Shown: one piece after another, positions 21,857-29,922 of the stretch
Numbering within the stretch: position 1 is the first letter of the stretch
Layout of the letters: the number at the start of each line of letters is the position of its first letter
Assembly (NCBI GenBank): GCA_026706815.1
Contig: JAPOYA010000028.1
Coordinates: forward strand, 1-32,157
Direction: 5' to 3'
From: Acidimicrobiaceae bacterium
GTDB taxonomy: Bacteria; Actinomycetota; Acidimicrobiia; Acidimicrobiales; Aldehydirespiratoraceae
DNA: 32,157 bases
Program-made: the position numbers and the translations under genes
The notes under the pieces: generated by a model
Told to the model about the DNA's origin: nothing
What the model saw: only the letters and a program-made list of their open reading frames with translations
Database searches by the model: none

Positions 21857-23215
21857 CTACAGAGGCGTGTTGTCGTGGCGACGGCGGGGCAGGCGTTCTC
21901 GCTTGCCGGCAAGCATCTCAAAGGCGGCGCACACCCGCTGACGGGTCTCCGCTGGGTCGATCACCGCATCAATCGTGCCGCGCTCGGCGGCGATGTACGG
22001 GTTGAGCAGCCGTTCCTCGTAGGCAGATTCAAGCTCGGCCCGCTCCTCGGCGCTCCGCTGCCGGTGCAGAATCTCAACCGCCCCTTTGGCCCCCATCACA
22101 GCAATTTCCGCCGAAGGCCACGCCAGAGCGATGTCGTTGCCCATGGTCTTGGAGTCCATGACGATATAGGCGCCGCCGTAGGACTTGCGGGTGGTGACGT
22201 TGACCCGGCCGACCGTGGCTCGGGCGTAAGCGAAAGCCAGTTGTGCCCCGTAGCGGATCATTCCCCGCCATTCGAGATCCTTCCCCGGGTAGAACCCTGA
22301 AGTGTCGACAAAGGTCAGCAGGGGCAGGTTGAAGGCGTCGCAGAAGGCAACGAACCTGGCCCCTTTGCGAGAAGCGGTGATGTCCAGAGTGCCGGCGATG
22401 CTCTGTGGTTGGTTTGCGACCACGCCGATCGGTCGGCCGCCCATTGACGCGAAGCCGGTCACCAGATTCGGGGCCCAAAGGGCGTGCAGCTCAAGGAGGT
22501 CGCCATCATCGATGACCGAACGGATGATCTCGCGGCAGTCGTAGGAACCGTTCACCGAAGGTGGCAGCACCTCGTAGGCTTCGGGCGTCGGGCGAGAAAC
22601 AGGATCCGAACACGCCTGAACCGGCGGTATCGCATCGGTGTGGTCGGGCAGGAACCTGAGAACGTCGGCCATGATCGACTCGGCTTCGGCCACGTCAGCG
22701 GCTACAGACGAAGCTACGCCGGAGATCCTCTCATGAACGTCGGGTCCGCCCAGTTCAGCACCGTCGACGGGGACTCCAGTGAACTGCTTCACCATCGCCG
22801 GCCCTGAGACAAAGGCGTAAGAGTCGCTGACCATTACGACAATGTCCGCGAGCCCGAGCATCAGCGCCGGTCCGGAAACGGCCGGGCCGCTGACGATCAC
22901 CATTGTCGGTACCACCCCGGAACAACGCGTGAGCTCGTGGGCGGCGCCTCCCCATCCGTCGAGCGCGGCCACGCCGTGTTGCAGATTGGCGCCGCTCGAC
23001 GCCAGTCGGATCAACAAGGGCAGGCGCTGCTCACGGCTGTAGCGGGCGGCCGCGGCAATCGAATGCCCATCGGAGGGAGACAGCGCTCCGGCGAGATCCT
23101 CTCCTTGGGCATCGACCTCGACGACACGACGTCCAGCGAAGGAGATCGAGCGCACTCGCACGAAACCCTGGGCCCGCGCCCGGATATCGACTGCGCGGTC
23201 CGCGGGGTTGCTCAT
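21857..23215 (-). CDS. Acyl-CoA carboxylase beta subunit (carboxyltransferase)
   Basis: A 452-residue carboxyltransferase of the AccD/PccB family that moves CO2 from carboxybiotin to an acyl-CoA such as propionyl- or acetyl-CoA. The C-terminal half is highly conserved: TFVDTSGFYPGKDLEWRGMI, YGAQLAFAYA, TRKSYGGAYIVMDSK and AWPSAEIAVMGAKGAVEI. The N-terminal half is more divergent and about 60 residues shorter than usual (PccB is about 510-540). The ATG at 23215 is chosen because GGAG lies 10 nt before it and the ATG overlaps the LysR stop by ATGA. A biotin-carrying alpha subunit is not in the window. The substrate is not decided. Confidence 0.87.
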   Translation of the reverse strand: MSNPADRAVDIRARAQGFVRVRSISFAGRRVVEVDAQGEDLAGALSPSDGHSIAAAARYSREQRLPLLIRLASSGANLQHGVAALDGWGGAAHELTRCSGVVPTMVIVSGPAVSGPALMLGLADIVVMVSDSYAFVSGPAMVKQFTGVPVDGAELGGPDVHERISGVASSVAADVAEAESIMADVLRFLPDHTDAIPPVQACSDPVSRPTPEAYEVLPPSVNGSYDCREIIRSVIDDGDLLELHALWAPNLVTGFASMGGRPIGVVANQPQSIAGTLDITASRKGARFVAFCDAFNLPLLTFVDTSGFYPGKDLEWRGMIRYGAQLAFAYARATVGRVNVTTRKSYGGAYIVMDSKTMGNDIALAWPSAEIAVMGAKGAVEILHRQRSAEERAELESAYEERLLNPYIAAERGTIDAVIDPAETRQRVCAAFEMLAGKRERLPRRRHDNTPL

Positions 23216-24144
23216 GCTATGTCCGCTCCGGTACGCGGCGCAGGAGTCAAACCGCCTTGGTCGGCGCCGTTGGCTGCGACAACCGTTCGGATGAGTTCGG
23301 CGACAGCTCGGGTCGGGGCCGAAGGAGCGAAACGTCGCCGCACCGCCAATCCGACTTCGCGTCGCGAGAAACCGTCGACTGGGACTCTGCGAAAATCGCC
23401 CTCCAACCATTCGGGCGCAGCGCTGGCCGGCACCAGGGCAGGAGCGAAACCTTGAAAGGCCAGCGACGAGAGGAGCCGCAGCCCGTCTACTTCGGCCCGA
23501 ATCGAGAGTTTGATCCGCGCCTGGCGGGCGTCGGAGTCGATCTCGTCGCGAAACGCAGTTCCCTTGGGTGGCAGCAAGATCTCATGATCGGCCAAGTCGG
23601 TGATATCTACTCGCTGGTAGTCGGCCAGCGGATGGCTGAGAGGCGCGACGATGATTCGATCCTCAAGAAACAGGGGCTCAGTGTCGATATCGGGATCAAC
23701 GACCGGGAAGTTGACCACTGCGACGTCAAGCCGGTCGCTCAACAATTGCGGTATCAACGTGGTGGTTGTCGCTTCCATGATCTGCAGATTGACACGAGGG
23801 TGCTTCTGGGTCAGGGAGTCCAACAGTGCGGGCACCAGCCAGCGAGCCGTCGTTCCTATCACACCGGCTCGTACCGAACCGCTCAACTCGTCGCGCAAGG
23901 CTACCAGGTCGTCTTCGATGGCCCGAAGTTCGGCGATCATCCGACGGGCGCGACCGGCTACGACCGCGCCTTCGGTGGTCAATTCGCTGCGCTCCCGATC
24001 GATGAGTATCGCCCCGACCTCGCGTTCAAGCCGCGCAACATGAGTCGAGATGTTGGACTGGACGGTGTGAAGGGCGCGGGCCGCAGCAGAAAAGGAGTGG
24101 TGTTCGGCAACAGCGAGGAGCGCGTGGAGCTGACGGAGGTCCAT
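23212..24144 (-). CDS. LysR-family transcriptional regulator
   Basis: A 310-residue LysR regulator. The N-terminal helix-turn-helix MDLRQLHALLAVAEHHSFSA continues to about residue 60 and is followed by a periplasmic-binding-like effector domain (about 90-300, GSVRAGVIGTTARWLVPALL at its start). The ATG at 24144 is the usual LysR start; a frame extension to 24189 has no family support. The gene is coupled by ATGA to the carboxyltransferase gene, which is unusual because LysR genes are commonly divergent from their targets. It may sense an acyl-CoA or related metabolite and also control its own operon; this is inference. Confidence 0.9.
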   Translation of the reverse strand: MDLRQLHALLAVAEHHSFSAAARALHTVQSNISTHVARLEREVGAILIDRERSELTTEGAVVAGRARRMIAELRAIEDDLVALRDELSGSVRAGVIGTTARWLVPALLDSLTQKHPRVNLQIMEATTTTLIPQLLSDRLDVAVVNFPVVDPDIDTEPLFLEDRIIVAPLSHPLADYQRVDITDLADHEILLPPKGTAFRDEIDSDARQARIKLSIRAEVDGLRLLSSLAFQGFAPALVPASAAPEWLEGDFRRVPVDGFSRREVGLAVRRRFAPSAPTRAVAELIRTVVAANGADQGGLTPAPRTGADIA

Positions 24145-24189
24145 CGCCGATAATGATGCCAGATATTGACCGGTGAGCGGCTGTCTCAC

Positions 24190-24229
24190 TTGAGTGGGTG
24201 TTCTGTTGAGTGGCTGCCCTGTTGGGCGG
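24190..24229. repeat. Three 16-nt spaced repeats in a divergent promoter
   Basis: TTGAGTGG (24190), TTGAGTGG (24206) and TTGGGCGG (24222) are spaced by exactly 16 nt. The first two units share TTGAGTGGnTGyyCTG. They lie directly upstream of the -10 at 24231 and between divergent lysR and the HAD/PlsC gene. They could be regulator sites or a slipped-strand repeat. Confidence 0.5.
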
Positions 24230-24230
24230 T

Positions 24231-24236
24231 TAGCCT
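24231..24236 (+). promoter_or_regulatory. -10 element TAGCCT for a leaderless transcript
   Basis: TAGCCT ends 6 nt before the GTG at 24243. The 16-nt repeats fill the -35 position. No ribosome site is present, so the GTG is probably the first codon of the RNA. Confidence 0.55.
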
Positions 24237-24242
24237 TTCGCC

Positions 24243-25703
24243 GTGAGCGCAGCAGCCTTCTTCGACCTTGACCGGACCCTGCTTCCCCGGGCTTCGGGGC
24301 CGGCGTTGTCCCAGGCCTTCCGCGAGGTCGGGGTCCTGTCGGGTACCCGGATTCCCGGCGAGGAATTGATGGAGGGGTTGATGTTCGGCATATTCGACCT
24401 CATCGGCGAAACCAAACCATCCATGCTGTTGGCCAAACAGGGTGTGCGCTTCTCGAAGGGTTGGAACGCCGAACTGGTGGCCGAGGCAGGCAAGATCGCA
24501 GCTTCACGGCTGGTGGACGACGTTCTCCCTTACGCCCGCACCGAAATGGAGAAGCACAGACGCGAGGGCCGGGATCTCGTCATCGCCACGACCAGTCCCG
24601 ACTACCTCGTCCGTCCGTTGGCTGAGGCTCTCGGCTTCGACGACATCGTCGCCACCCGCTACGCCTCCACCGACGGCGTGTTCGATGGATCGGTGGACGG
24701 TCACTATGTGTGGGGCAAGGGCAAACTGACAGCGGTCCGAGAGTGGGTTGAGGCCAACGGCGTCGACATGGCCGAAAGCTACGCGTATTCCGACAGCTGG
24801 TACGACTTGCCGTTGCTCAAAGCAGTCGGACACCCTGTCGCGGTCAACCCCGATCCCAGGCTGGCTGTGGCCGCAACAGCCCGACGCTGGCCGGTGCGCT
24901 ATTTCGACTCTCCAGAGGGCGTCCCACAATTCGCCGGAGTCGAACCTCTGCGGGCCCTGTCGATGCTGGCACGACCCGAACTGGTGCCCTATGCCAGATT
25001 CGATTTCGCAGGGCTCAAGCATGTCCCCGAGCAGGGGCCGGCGATCATTGCCGCCAATCATCGCAGCTATTTCGATGTGTATGCGCTGGCAGCGATATTG
25101 TCGAAGAGGGGTCGTCTGGCTCGTTTCATCTCCAAACGAGAGATATTCGATGCGCCCCTGGTCGGTTCGATAGTCACGGCTATGGGAGCGATACCCGTCG
25201 ACCGCGGCAGCGGGTCGGACGCTCCGCTGGTGGCAGCCGCCGAGGCGCTGGACGCGGGTGAAGTGGTCGTCATCCTGCCCCAGGGGACCATCCCCCGAGG
25301 TCGGGCATTCTTCAATCCGCAGATGACCGGCCGGCCAGGCGCCGTCCGACTGCAGCGCATGACGGGCGCTCCGATAGTGCCGGTCTCGTTGTGGGGCACC
25401 GAGAACGTGTGGCCGCGTTCAGCTCGTGTCCCCAACATGGCCAATATCGTCCACCCCCCGAAAGTCCGTGCGAGGGTCGGCGAGGCGCTCCGGCTTCCCG
25501 ATGGCATCAGCTCAGAGGACGGCATGGAATTGGTGATGTCGTCGATCTTCGACCTGCATCCCCCGCAGGGCAAGGTCGCCCATGTTCCGACCCCTGAAGA
25601 GTTGGCCCGCACGTTCCCCCCGAACAGCAGTGACGACCCCTCAAACAGCAGTGAAGACCCCTCAAGCAGCAGCGAAAGCGACGAATCCGCATCCGGGTCA
25701 TGA
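24243..25703 (+). CDS. HAD-IB phosphatase / PlsC acyltransferase fusion
   Basis: A 486-residue two-domain enzyme of phospholipid synthesis. Residues 1-225 are a HAD-IB hydrolase: FFDLDRTLL (Asp8, Asp10), ATTSPD and YSDSWYDLPLL. Residues about 250-450 are a 1-acyl-sn-glycerol-3-phosphate acyltransferase: NHRSYFD (His273, Asp278; NHxxxxD motif), FISKREIF and LPQGT, where Gln replaces the usual Glu of EGT. Such fusions are known in mycobacteria and relatives. Residues about 462-486 form a Ser/Asp/Glu-rich tail encoded by short tandem repeats. The GTG at 24243 is supported by a leaderless -10. The gene overlaps the next one by ATGA. Confidence 0.88.
   Translation: MSAAAFFDLDRTLLPRASGPALSQAFREVGVLSGTRIPGEELMEGLMFGIFDLIGETKPSMLLAKQGVRFSKGWNAELVAEAGKIAASRLVDDVLPYARTEMEKHRREGRDLVIATTSPDYLVRPLAEALGFDDIVATRYASTDGVFDGSVDGHYVWGKGKLTAVREWVEANGVDMAESYAYSDSWYDLPLLKAVGHPVAVNPDPRLAVAATARRWPVRYFDSPEGVPQFAGVEPLRALSMLARPELVPYARFDFAGLKHVPEQGPAIIAANHRSYFDVYALAAILSKRGRLARFISKREIFDAPLVGSIVTAMGAIPVDRGSGSDAPLVAAAEALDAGEVVVILPQGTIPRGRAFFNPQMTGRPGAVRLQRMTGAPIVPVSLWGTENVWPRSARVPNMANIVHPPKVRARVGEALRLPDGISSEDGMELVMSSIFDLHPPQGKVAHVPTPEELARTFPPNSSDDPSNSSEDPSSSSESDESASGS
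25617..25680 (+). repeat. 21-nt tandem repeat encoding a Ser/Asp-rich tail
   Basis: Units near CCCTCAAACAGCAGTGA are repeated about three times with few changes and encode PSNSSEDP-like heptads at the end of the HAD/PlsC protein. This kind of unit expands and contracts easily, so its copy number may vary among strains. Confidence 0.7.
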
Positions 25704-27352
25704 CCGACACCCTCGGCGTACACATCAGCGAATCGCACATCACCGCAGTTCGATTCGACGCTTCATCGCCTGACCCTCCCCGGGTGCTGGTGCTCGGCGA
25801 TTCTGGTGTTGCTGCAGCGGCTGTTGTGGCCCGAGGCGAGGACGGTTCGGTGCTGGTAGGCGACGAGGCGGCGTCGGTCACACACGGGCCTCGCGTCACG
25901 GATCCCCTGCAACGGGCGCTGAGCGGCAAGACCGGCGCGCTCGCCGCGGTCCTGGATTTTGCGATTCGCGGGGCTGTCGCAGTCGACGCAAAGACGCCGC
26001 TTCGCTTGGCGGTGATAGTCGACGACGAATCACAGGCCTCAGCGCGGGATCGAATTGTGCAGGCGGGAGTGGCTGCGGGGATGGCGGACACGATTGTGGT
26101 GCCGCGTTCGGCAGCAGCAGCACAGCCCACGCCGGTCGCGGGTGTGGCGGCACTGGCGGCAGGAGCGGCGCGAGCCGGGAGCCTGTCCTCGGCGCGTTTC
26201 GTGACCCGTGAGGACCTCGGCCAGCCGATCACCTCAAGAACGCCGGTCGTGGCCGTGCCCGAGGCGCCGCGGTCCGAGCCGGTGTCGGTGTTCGACGATG
26301 AGTCGCCGGCCGACCCCGCGCGGCCCAGCCTCGAACGGCTGTCGTCCGTCGATCCCCGGGAGTTCACCGCGGCACAGGCCGTGGGGCCGGTCGGCCCGCC
26401 TGCTGCGACCGCGGGGTCAAAGACGCGGCCTCGCAGCGGGGCTTCGCAGGCCGTGATCACCTTGGCATTGGTCGTTCTCGTGGGCGTCGTCGGCGGGCTG
26501 ATCATCTTCCTAGTCGGCGACGACTCGGCCGATATCGCTACGACTGAGTCCGTTGTCACTGAAGACACGGCTGTTGCTGAAGACACGACGCCGGTCGACA
26601 CAGAGCCTCCTGCAACTGACACCTCCGCAGCCGCCGCCTCGACCACCGCTGTCACAAGTGCTCGACCGGAGACTGAGGCTCGCGACACTGCCTCGACTGC
26701 CTCGACTGCATCGACCACCACCAGTAGCAACAGCACAACTTCGACGACAGCGATCACCGCTCCGGTCGGGGTGGGCACTCCGGGCCCGGTCACCCTCGTT
26801 GAAACCGGACTGCAGTTCGATACCGGCAGCGTGGTCCTCTTCGACCAGCCCATGGCCGCGGTTCTCGCTGAAGTCAGGTCCGTCCTCGGCGCTCCCGACA
26901 GCGCCACGAATTTCCAGACGACGGATGCTTGCACCGAAGCGGCGCGCTCTGTCCGCTGGGGCCAATTGGAGTTGGTGTTCCTGCAGGATCCTCCGGTTGC
27001 GATTCCAGCCGACTCACAAGACGGGTCCGGCGCCGGGAGAGCCGATGGCGCCGAGTTGATCCCGGCGTCCACTGGCACTTTCGGGCAGTGGCACGCCACG
27101 GGCCACATCGACCCGACCGGGCTGGTAACCAAGGACGGTCTCGGCGTTTCGGCCACGGTCGGCTTCATGGAGGCGGTCTACGGCGCCTCCTTTGAAGTGG
27201 TTCAGCCAATGGAAGGCGAGGAGATCGGCCTCTTTTCGGTTGCGAATCCCGCCTCCGGTGGAGTGATCAACGGCACGACTTCGGATGTGACGCCCGACGG
27301 TCGCGTCCTCAACATGTGGGCTGGAGACGCCTGCGTGCGCATCTTCGTCTAG
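25700..27352 (+). CDS. Membrane-anchored protein with degenerate Hsp70-like N-terminus
   Basis: A 550-residue single-pass protein. Residues 1-160 look like the first subdomain of an Hsp70/actin-like ATPase (LGVHISESHITAVRFD, VLVLGDSGVAAAAVVAR, DGSVLVGDEA), but the phosphate loop GIDxGTT is replaced by GVHISES, so ATP binding is doubtful. A transmembrane helix lies at about 249-272, followed by a Ser/Thr-rich linker (about 280-360) and an exported C-terminal domain with two Cys (about 413 and 546) that may form a disulfide. This inside-out layout suggests a cell-envelope scaffold or sensor. It is coupled by ATGA to the HAD/PlsC phospholipid gene. The precise function is unknown. Confidence 0.7.
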   Translation: MTDTLGVHISESHITAVRFDASSPDPPRVLVLGDSGVAAAAVVARGEDGSVLVGDEAASVTHGPRVTDPLQRALSGKTGALAAVLDFAIRGAVAVDAKTPLRLAVIVDDESQASARDRIVQAGVAAGMADTIVVPRSAAAAQPTPVAGVAALAAGAARAGSLSSARFVTREDLGQPITSRTPVVAVPEAPRSEPVSVFDDESPADPARPSLERLSSVDPREFTAAQAVGPVGPPAATAGSKTRPRSGASQAVITLALVVLVGVVGGLIIFLVGDDSADIATTESVVTEDTAVAEDTTPVDTEPPATDTSAAAASTTAVTSARPETEARDTASTASTASTTTSSNSTTSTTAITAPVGVGTPGPVTLVETGLQFDTGSVVLFDQPMAAVLAEVRSVLGAPDSATNFQTTDACTEAARSVRWGQLELVFLQDPPVAIPADSQDGSGAGRADGAELIPASTGTFGQWHATGHIDPTGLVTKDGLGVSATVGFMEAVYGASFEVVQPMEGEEIGLFSVANPASGGVINGTTSDVTPDGRVLNMWAGDACVRIFV

Positions 27353-27368
27353 CCGGTTCGCTGCTGTT

Positions 27369-27445
27369 GGTTCGGGTTGCGGTTCGGGTTGCTTCGCCCA
27401 AGCCTGCTCAGGCGGTTTGCTGAAGCGATGGTTTGCTCAGGCGAT
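27369..27445. repeat. Short tandem repeats between convergent genes
   Basis: GGTTCGGGTTGC occurs twice in perfect tandem (27369-27380, 27381-27392). A second tandem pair of 16 nt (27414-27429 and 27430-27445, two mismatches) reaches into the 3' end of the aconitase gene and includes its stop codon. GCCTGCTCAGGC between them forms a small hairpin that could help termination of either gene. Confidence 0.75.
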
Positions 27446-29719
27446 GGTCTGGCGGATGACGTTGAGAGCACTGCCGGCTTTGAACCACTCGACTTGATCG
27501 GCCGAGAAGGTGTGGTTGGCGCCGAAAGACCAGGCGTCGCCCTCGGGGGTCGTCACCTCCACAGTCACTTGCGCATCGGGGGCCAACCTGGACAGATCCC
27601 GCACCGAGATACGGTCGTCCTCGCCGATGCGGTCGTAGTCCGCGCGATCAGCGAAGGTCAAAGGCAGCATTCCTTGTTTCTTGAGGTTGGTCTCATGGAT
27701 GCGGGCGAAACTGCGGGCGATCGCCACCACCCCGTTGCGGAAGCGGGGTTCCATGGCCGCGTGCTCCCGACTTGATCCCTCGCCCATATTCTCGTCGCCG
27801 ATCACCACCCATCGGACGCCCGCTTCGTGACAGTCCTTGGCGATTTCGGGGAAAGCCTTTACCGAACCGTCGAGTTGGCTTTTTCCGTGCCCGACTTCAT
27901 ATCCGTCGAAGGCGTTGACAGCCCCGGCGAAAAGGTTGCCGGAAATGTTCTCCAGATGGCCGCGGTACTTCAGCCACGGCCCCGCCATTGAAATGTGGTC
28001 GGTTGTGAACTTGCCCTTGGCTTTGACCAGCACCGGGAGATCTTCATAGTCGTTGCCGTCCCATGGAGCGAAGGCTTCGAGGAGTTGAAGCCGATCTGAT
28101 GTGGGCGACACCGCCACGACGACATCGGATCTGTCCGCGGGTGGGGCAACGAATTTGTTGTCACCGGGGTCGAAGCCGGCTTCGGGCAGTTCGAGGCCGA
28201 TCGGCGTCTCCAGGGAGACTTCTTCGCCGGCGTCGTTGGTGATCGTGTCACCGGTCGGATCGAAGTCGAGCGTCCCGGCGAGCGCCAAGGCGATCACCGT
28301 CTCTGGCGATGTCACAAAAGCCAGTGTCTGCGCGTCACCATCGTTGCGCTTGGGGAAGTTGCGGTTGTAGGAGGTCACGATCACGTTGGGAACACCCCGC
28401 TGATGGCCCGACTCGGTGGAGCGGTCCCACTGGCCGATGCAGGGGCCGCAGGCGTTGGCCAGCACGGTCGCGCCCAGCGCTTCGAAGTCCGCGAGCAGAC
28501 CGTCGCGCATGATCGTGGCCCGGATCTGTTCGGAGCCGGGGGTGACCAGCAGACGTGTCCTGGCCCTGAGCCCCTTCGCTGCTGCGGCACGAGCGATCGA
28601 AGCCGCACGGGTGATGTCCTCGTAAGAGGAGTTGGTGCAACTGCCGATCAACGCAGCGCTGATCTCAAGGGGCCAGCCGTTGGCTTCGGCTTCCTCTCCG
28701 AGTTCGGCCACTTCGCGGGCAAGGTCCGGGGTATGGGGGCCGTTGATGTGCGCTGTGAGCTTGTCGAGGTCGATCTCGATCACCCGGTCATAGAAGTCGG
28801 CAGGGTTGTCGAGCACCTCGTCGTCAGAACGAAGGTGATGTGCCACCGCGTCAGCGGCATCGGCGATCTCTTCGCGCCCTGTGCTCTTCAGGTAGCGGGC
28901 GACGGCGTCGTCGTAGGCGAACACGGAGGTGGTGGCGCCGATTTCGGCGCCCATGTTGCAGATCGTGGCTTTGCCTGTACAGCTCAACGATGCGGCGCCC
29001 TCGCCGAAGTACTCGACGATCGCGCCGGTCCCGCCTTTGACGGTCAGAATCTCGGCCACCTTCAGGATCACGTCTTTGGGAGCGGCCCAGCCGTTGAGGG
29101 AACCGGTCAGCTTGACGCCGATGAGCATCGGCCATTTGCTGTTCCACGGAGAGCCGGTCATCACATCAACGGCGTCGGCCCCGCCGACGCCCACCGCCAG
29201 CATGCCGATGCCTCCGGCGTTGGGGGTGTGGCTGTCGGTGCCGATGATCATGCCGCCGGGGAAGGCGTACTGTTCGAGCACGACCTGATGGATTATCCCC
29301 GAACCGGGCTTCCAGAACCCTCCGCCGTACTTGGCCGACACGGATTCCAGAAAGTCGTAGACCTCTTTGTTGGCGTCGACCGCGGCGAGGAGGTCTGTCT
29401 TGCCGTCCTCGCGGGCTTGGATGAGATGGTCGCAGTGGGTGGTGGTCGGCACCGCGACCTCATCAAGCCCCGTGGTCATGAACTGGAGCCATGCCATCTG
29501 CGCGGTGGCGTCCTGCATCGCCACTCGGTCGGGTCGGTAGTCGACGTAGGACTCGCCTCGCTCGAGTTCTTGATCAGCACGGTCGAGGTGGTTGGCCAAG
29601 ATCTTCTCGGCGAGGGTCAACGGCCTCCCGAATCGTTCGCGGGCTTCGCCGATGCGCTGGCCGAGTGTGGCGTACACCCTGTCGACAAGTTCGATTGGCG
29701 TGCTTGCTGCAACCGGCAT
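27437..29719 (-). CDS. acn: Aconitate hydratase (mitochondrial-type)
   Basis: A 760-residue aconitase that interconverts citrate and isocitrate in the TCA cycle. The 4Fe-4S cluster ligands are Cys361 (IGSCTNSS), Cys424 and Cys427 ([10 protein letters not shown]). Other family blocks are [11 protein letters not shown] (about 150) and the swivel domain with [10 protein letters not shown]. The length matches the mitochondrial-type enzyme (about 780) rather than the 890-930-residue bacterial AcnA. The ATG at 29719 is the first plausible start, since translation further upstream gives no family match. It is monocistronic and converges on the Hsp70-like gene. With citrate synthase and AceK it places much of the citrate-isocitrate node in one window. 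Confidence 0.95.
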   Translation of the reverse strand: MPVAASTPIELVDRVYATLGQRIGEARERFGRPLTLAEKILANHLDRADQELERGESYVDYRPDRVAMQDATAQMAWLQFMTTGLDEVAVPTTTHCDHLIQAREDGKTDLLAAVDANKEVYDFLESVSAKYGGGFWKPGSGIIHQVVLEQYAFPGGMIIGTDSHTPNAGGIGMLAVGVGGADAVDVMTGSPWNSKWPMLIGVKLTGSLNGWAAPKDVILKVAEILTVKGGTGAIVEYFGEGAASLSCTGKATICNMGAEIGATTSVFAYDDAVARYLKSTGREEIADAADAVAHHLRSDDEVLDNPADFYDRVIEIDLDKLTAHINGPHTPDLAREVAELGEEAEANGWPLEISAALIGSCTNSSYEDITRAASIARAAAAKGLRARTRLLVTPGSEQIRATIMRDGLLADFEALGATVLANACGPCIGQWDRSTESGHQRGVPNVIVTSYNRNFPKRNDGDAQTLAFVTSPETVIALALAGTLDFDPTGDTITNDAGEEVSLETPIGLELPEAGFDPGDNKFVAPPADRSDVVVAVSPTSDRLQLLEAFAPWDGNDYEDLPVLVKAKGKFTTDHISMAGPWLKYRGHLENISGNLFAGAVNAFDGYEVGHGKSQLDGSVKAFPEIAKDCHEAGVRWVVIGDENMGEGSSREHAAMEPRFRNGVVAIARSFARIHETNLKKQGMLPLTFADRADYDRIGEDDRISVRDLSRLAPDAQVTVEVTTPEGDAWSFGANHTFSADQVEWFKAGSALNVIRQTIA

Positions 29720-29737
29720 GAGCGGACCTGTTCTGTT

Positions 29738-29757
29738 GGTGGACTCTTGTCTCCACC
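29738..29757 (-). promoter_or_regulatory. Small hairpin in the acn leader
   Basis: GGTGGA (29738-29743) and TCCACC (29752-29757) form a 6-bp stem with an 8-nt loop, starting 19 nt upstream of the aconitase ATG. It could protect or regulate the leader. A TATGGT -10-like element overlaps its far arm, so its place in the transcript is uncertain. Confidence 0.3.
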
Positions 29758-29820
29758 ATACAAGTCCCCCGAAATCCCAAAACGCGCCACGAGACCGAAG
29801 TTCTTTCGCTTTTGCCCCGA

Positions 29821-29866
29821 CTGTGGGCGGCCGAAGCGGAGGGGGGAGCGCTTCGACCGCCCACAG
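29821..29866 (-). terminator. Large hairpin downstream of the sigma/sensor operon
   Basis: CTGTGGGCGG (29821-29830) pairs with CCGCCCACAG (29857-29866), and after one mismatch CGAAGCG pairs with CGCTTCG, leaving a 10-nt loop. This is a 17-bp GC-rich stem 57 nt after the stop codon of the sensor gene and before aconitase. It lacks a T-run, which is common for actinobacterial terminators. It may end the sigma operon, or attenuate readthrough into acn. Confidence 0.55.
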
Positions 29867-29922
29867 GGTGGAGGGGATCTGTGTTGTCGGTCTGGAGTGC
29901 GGGAACTGTTTCGGGGAGGGGT

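Noticed and set aside
25507..27168. 553-codon open frame opposite the Hsp70-like gene
   Set aside because: Ser/Thr/Ala-rich mirror of the linker of the real gene; no start signal or domain.
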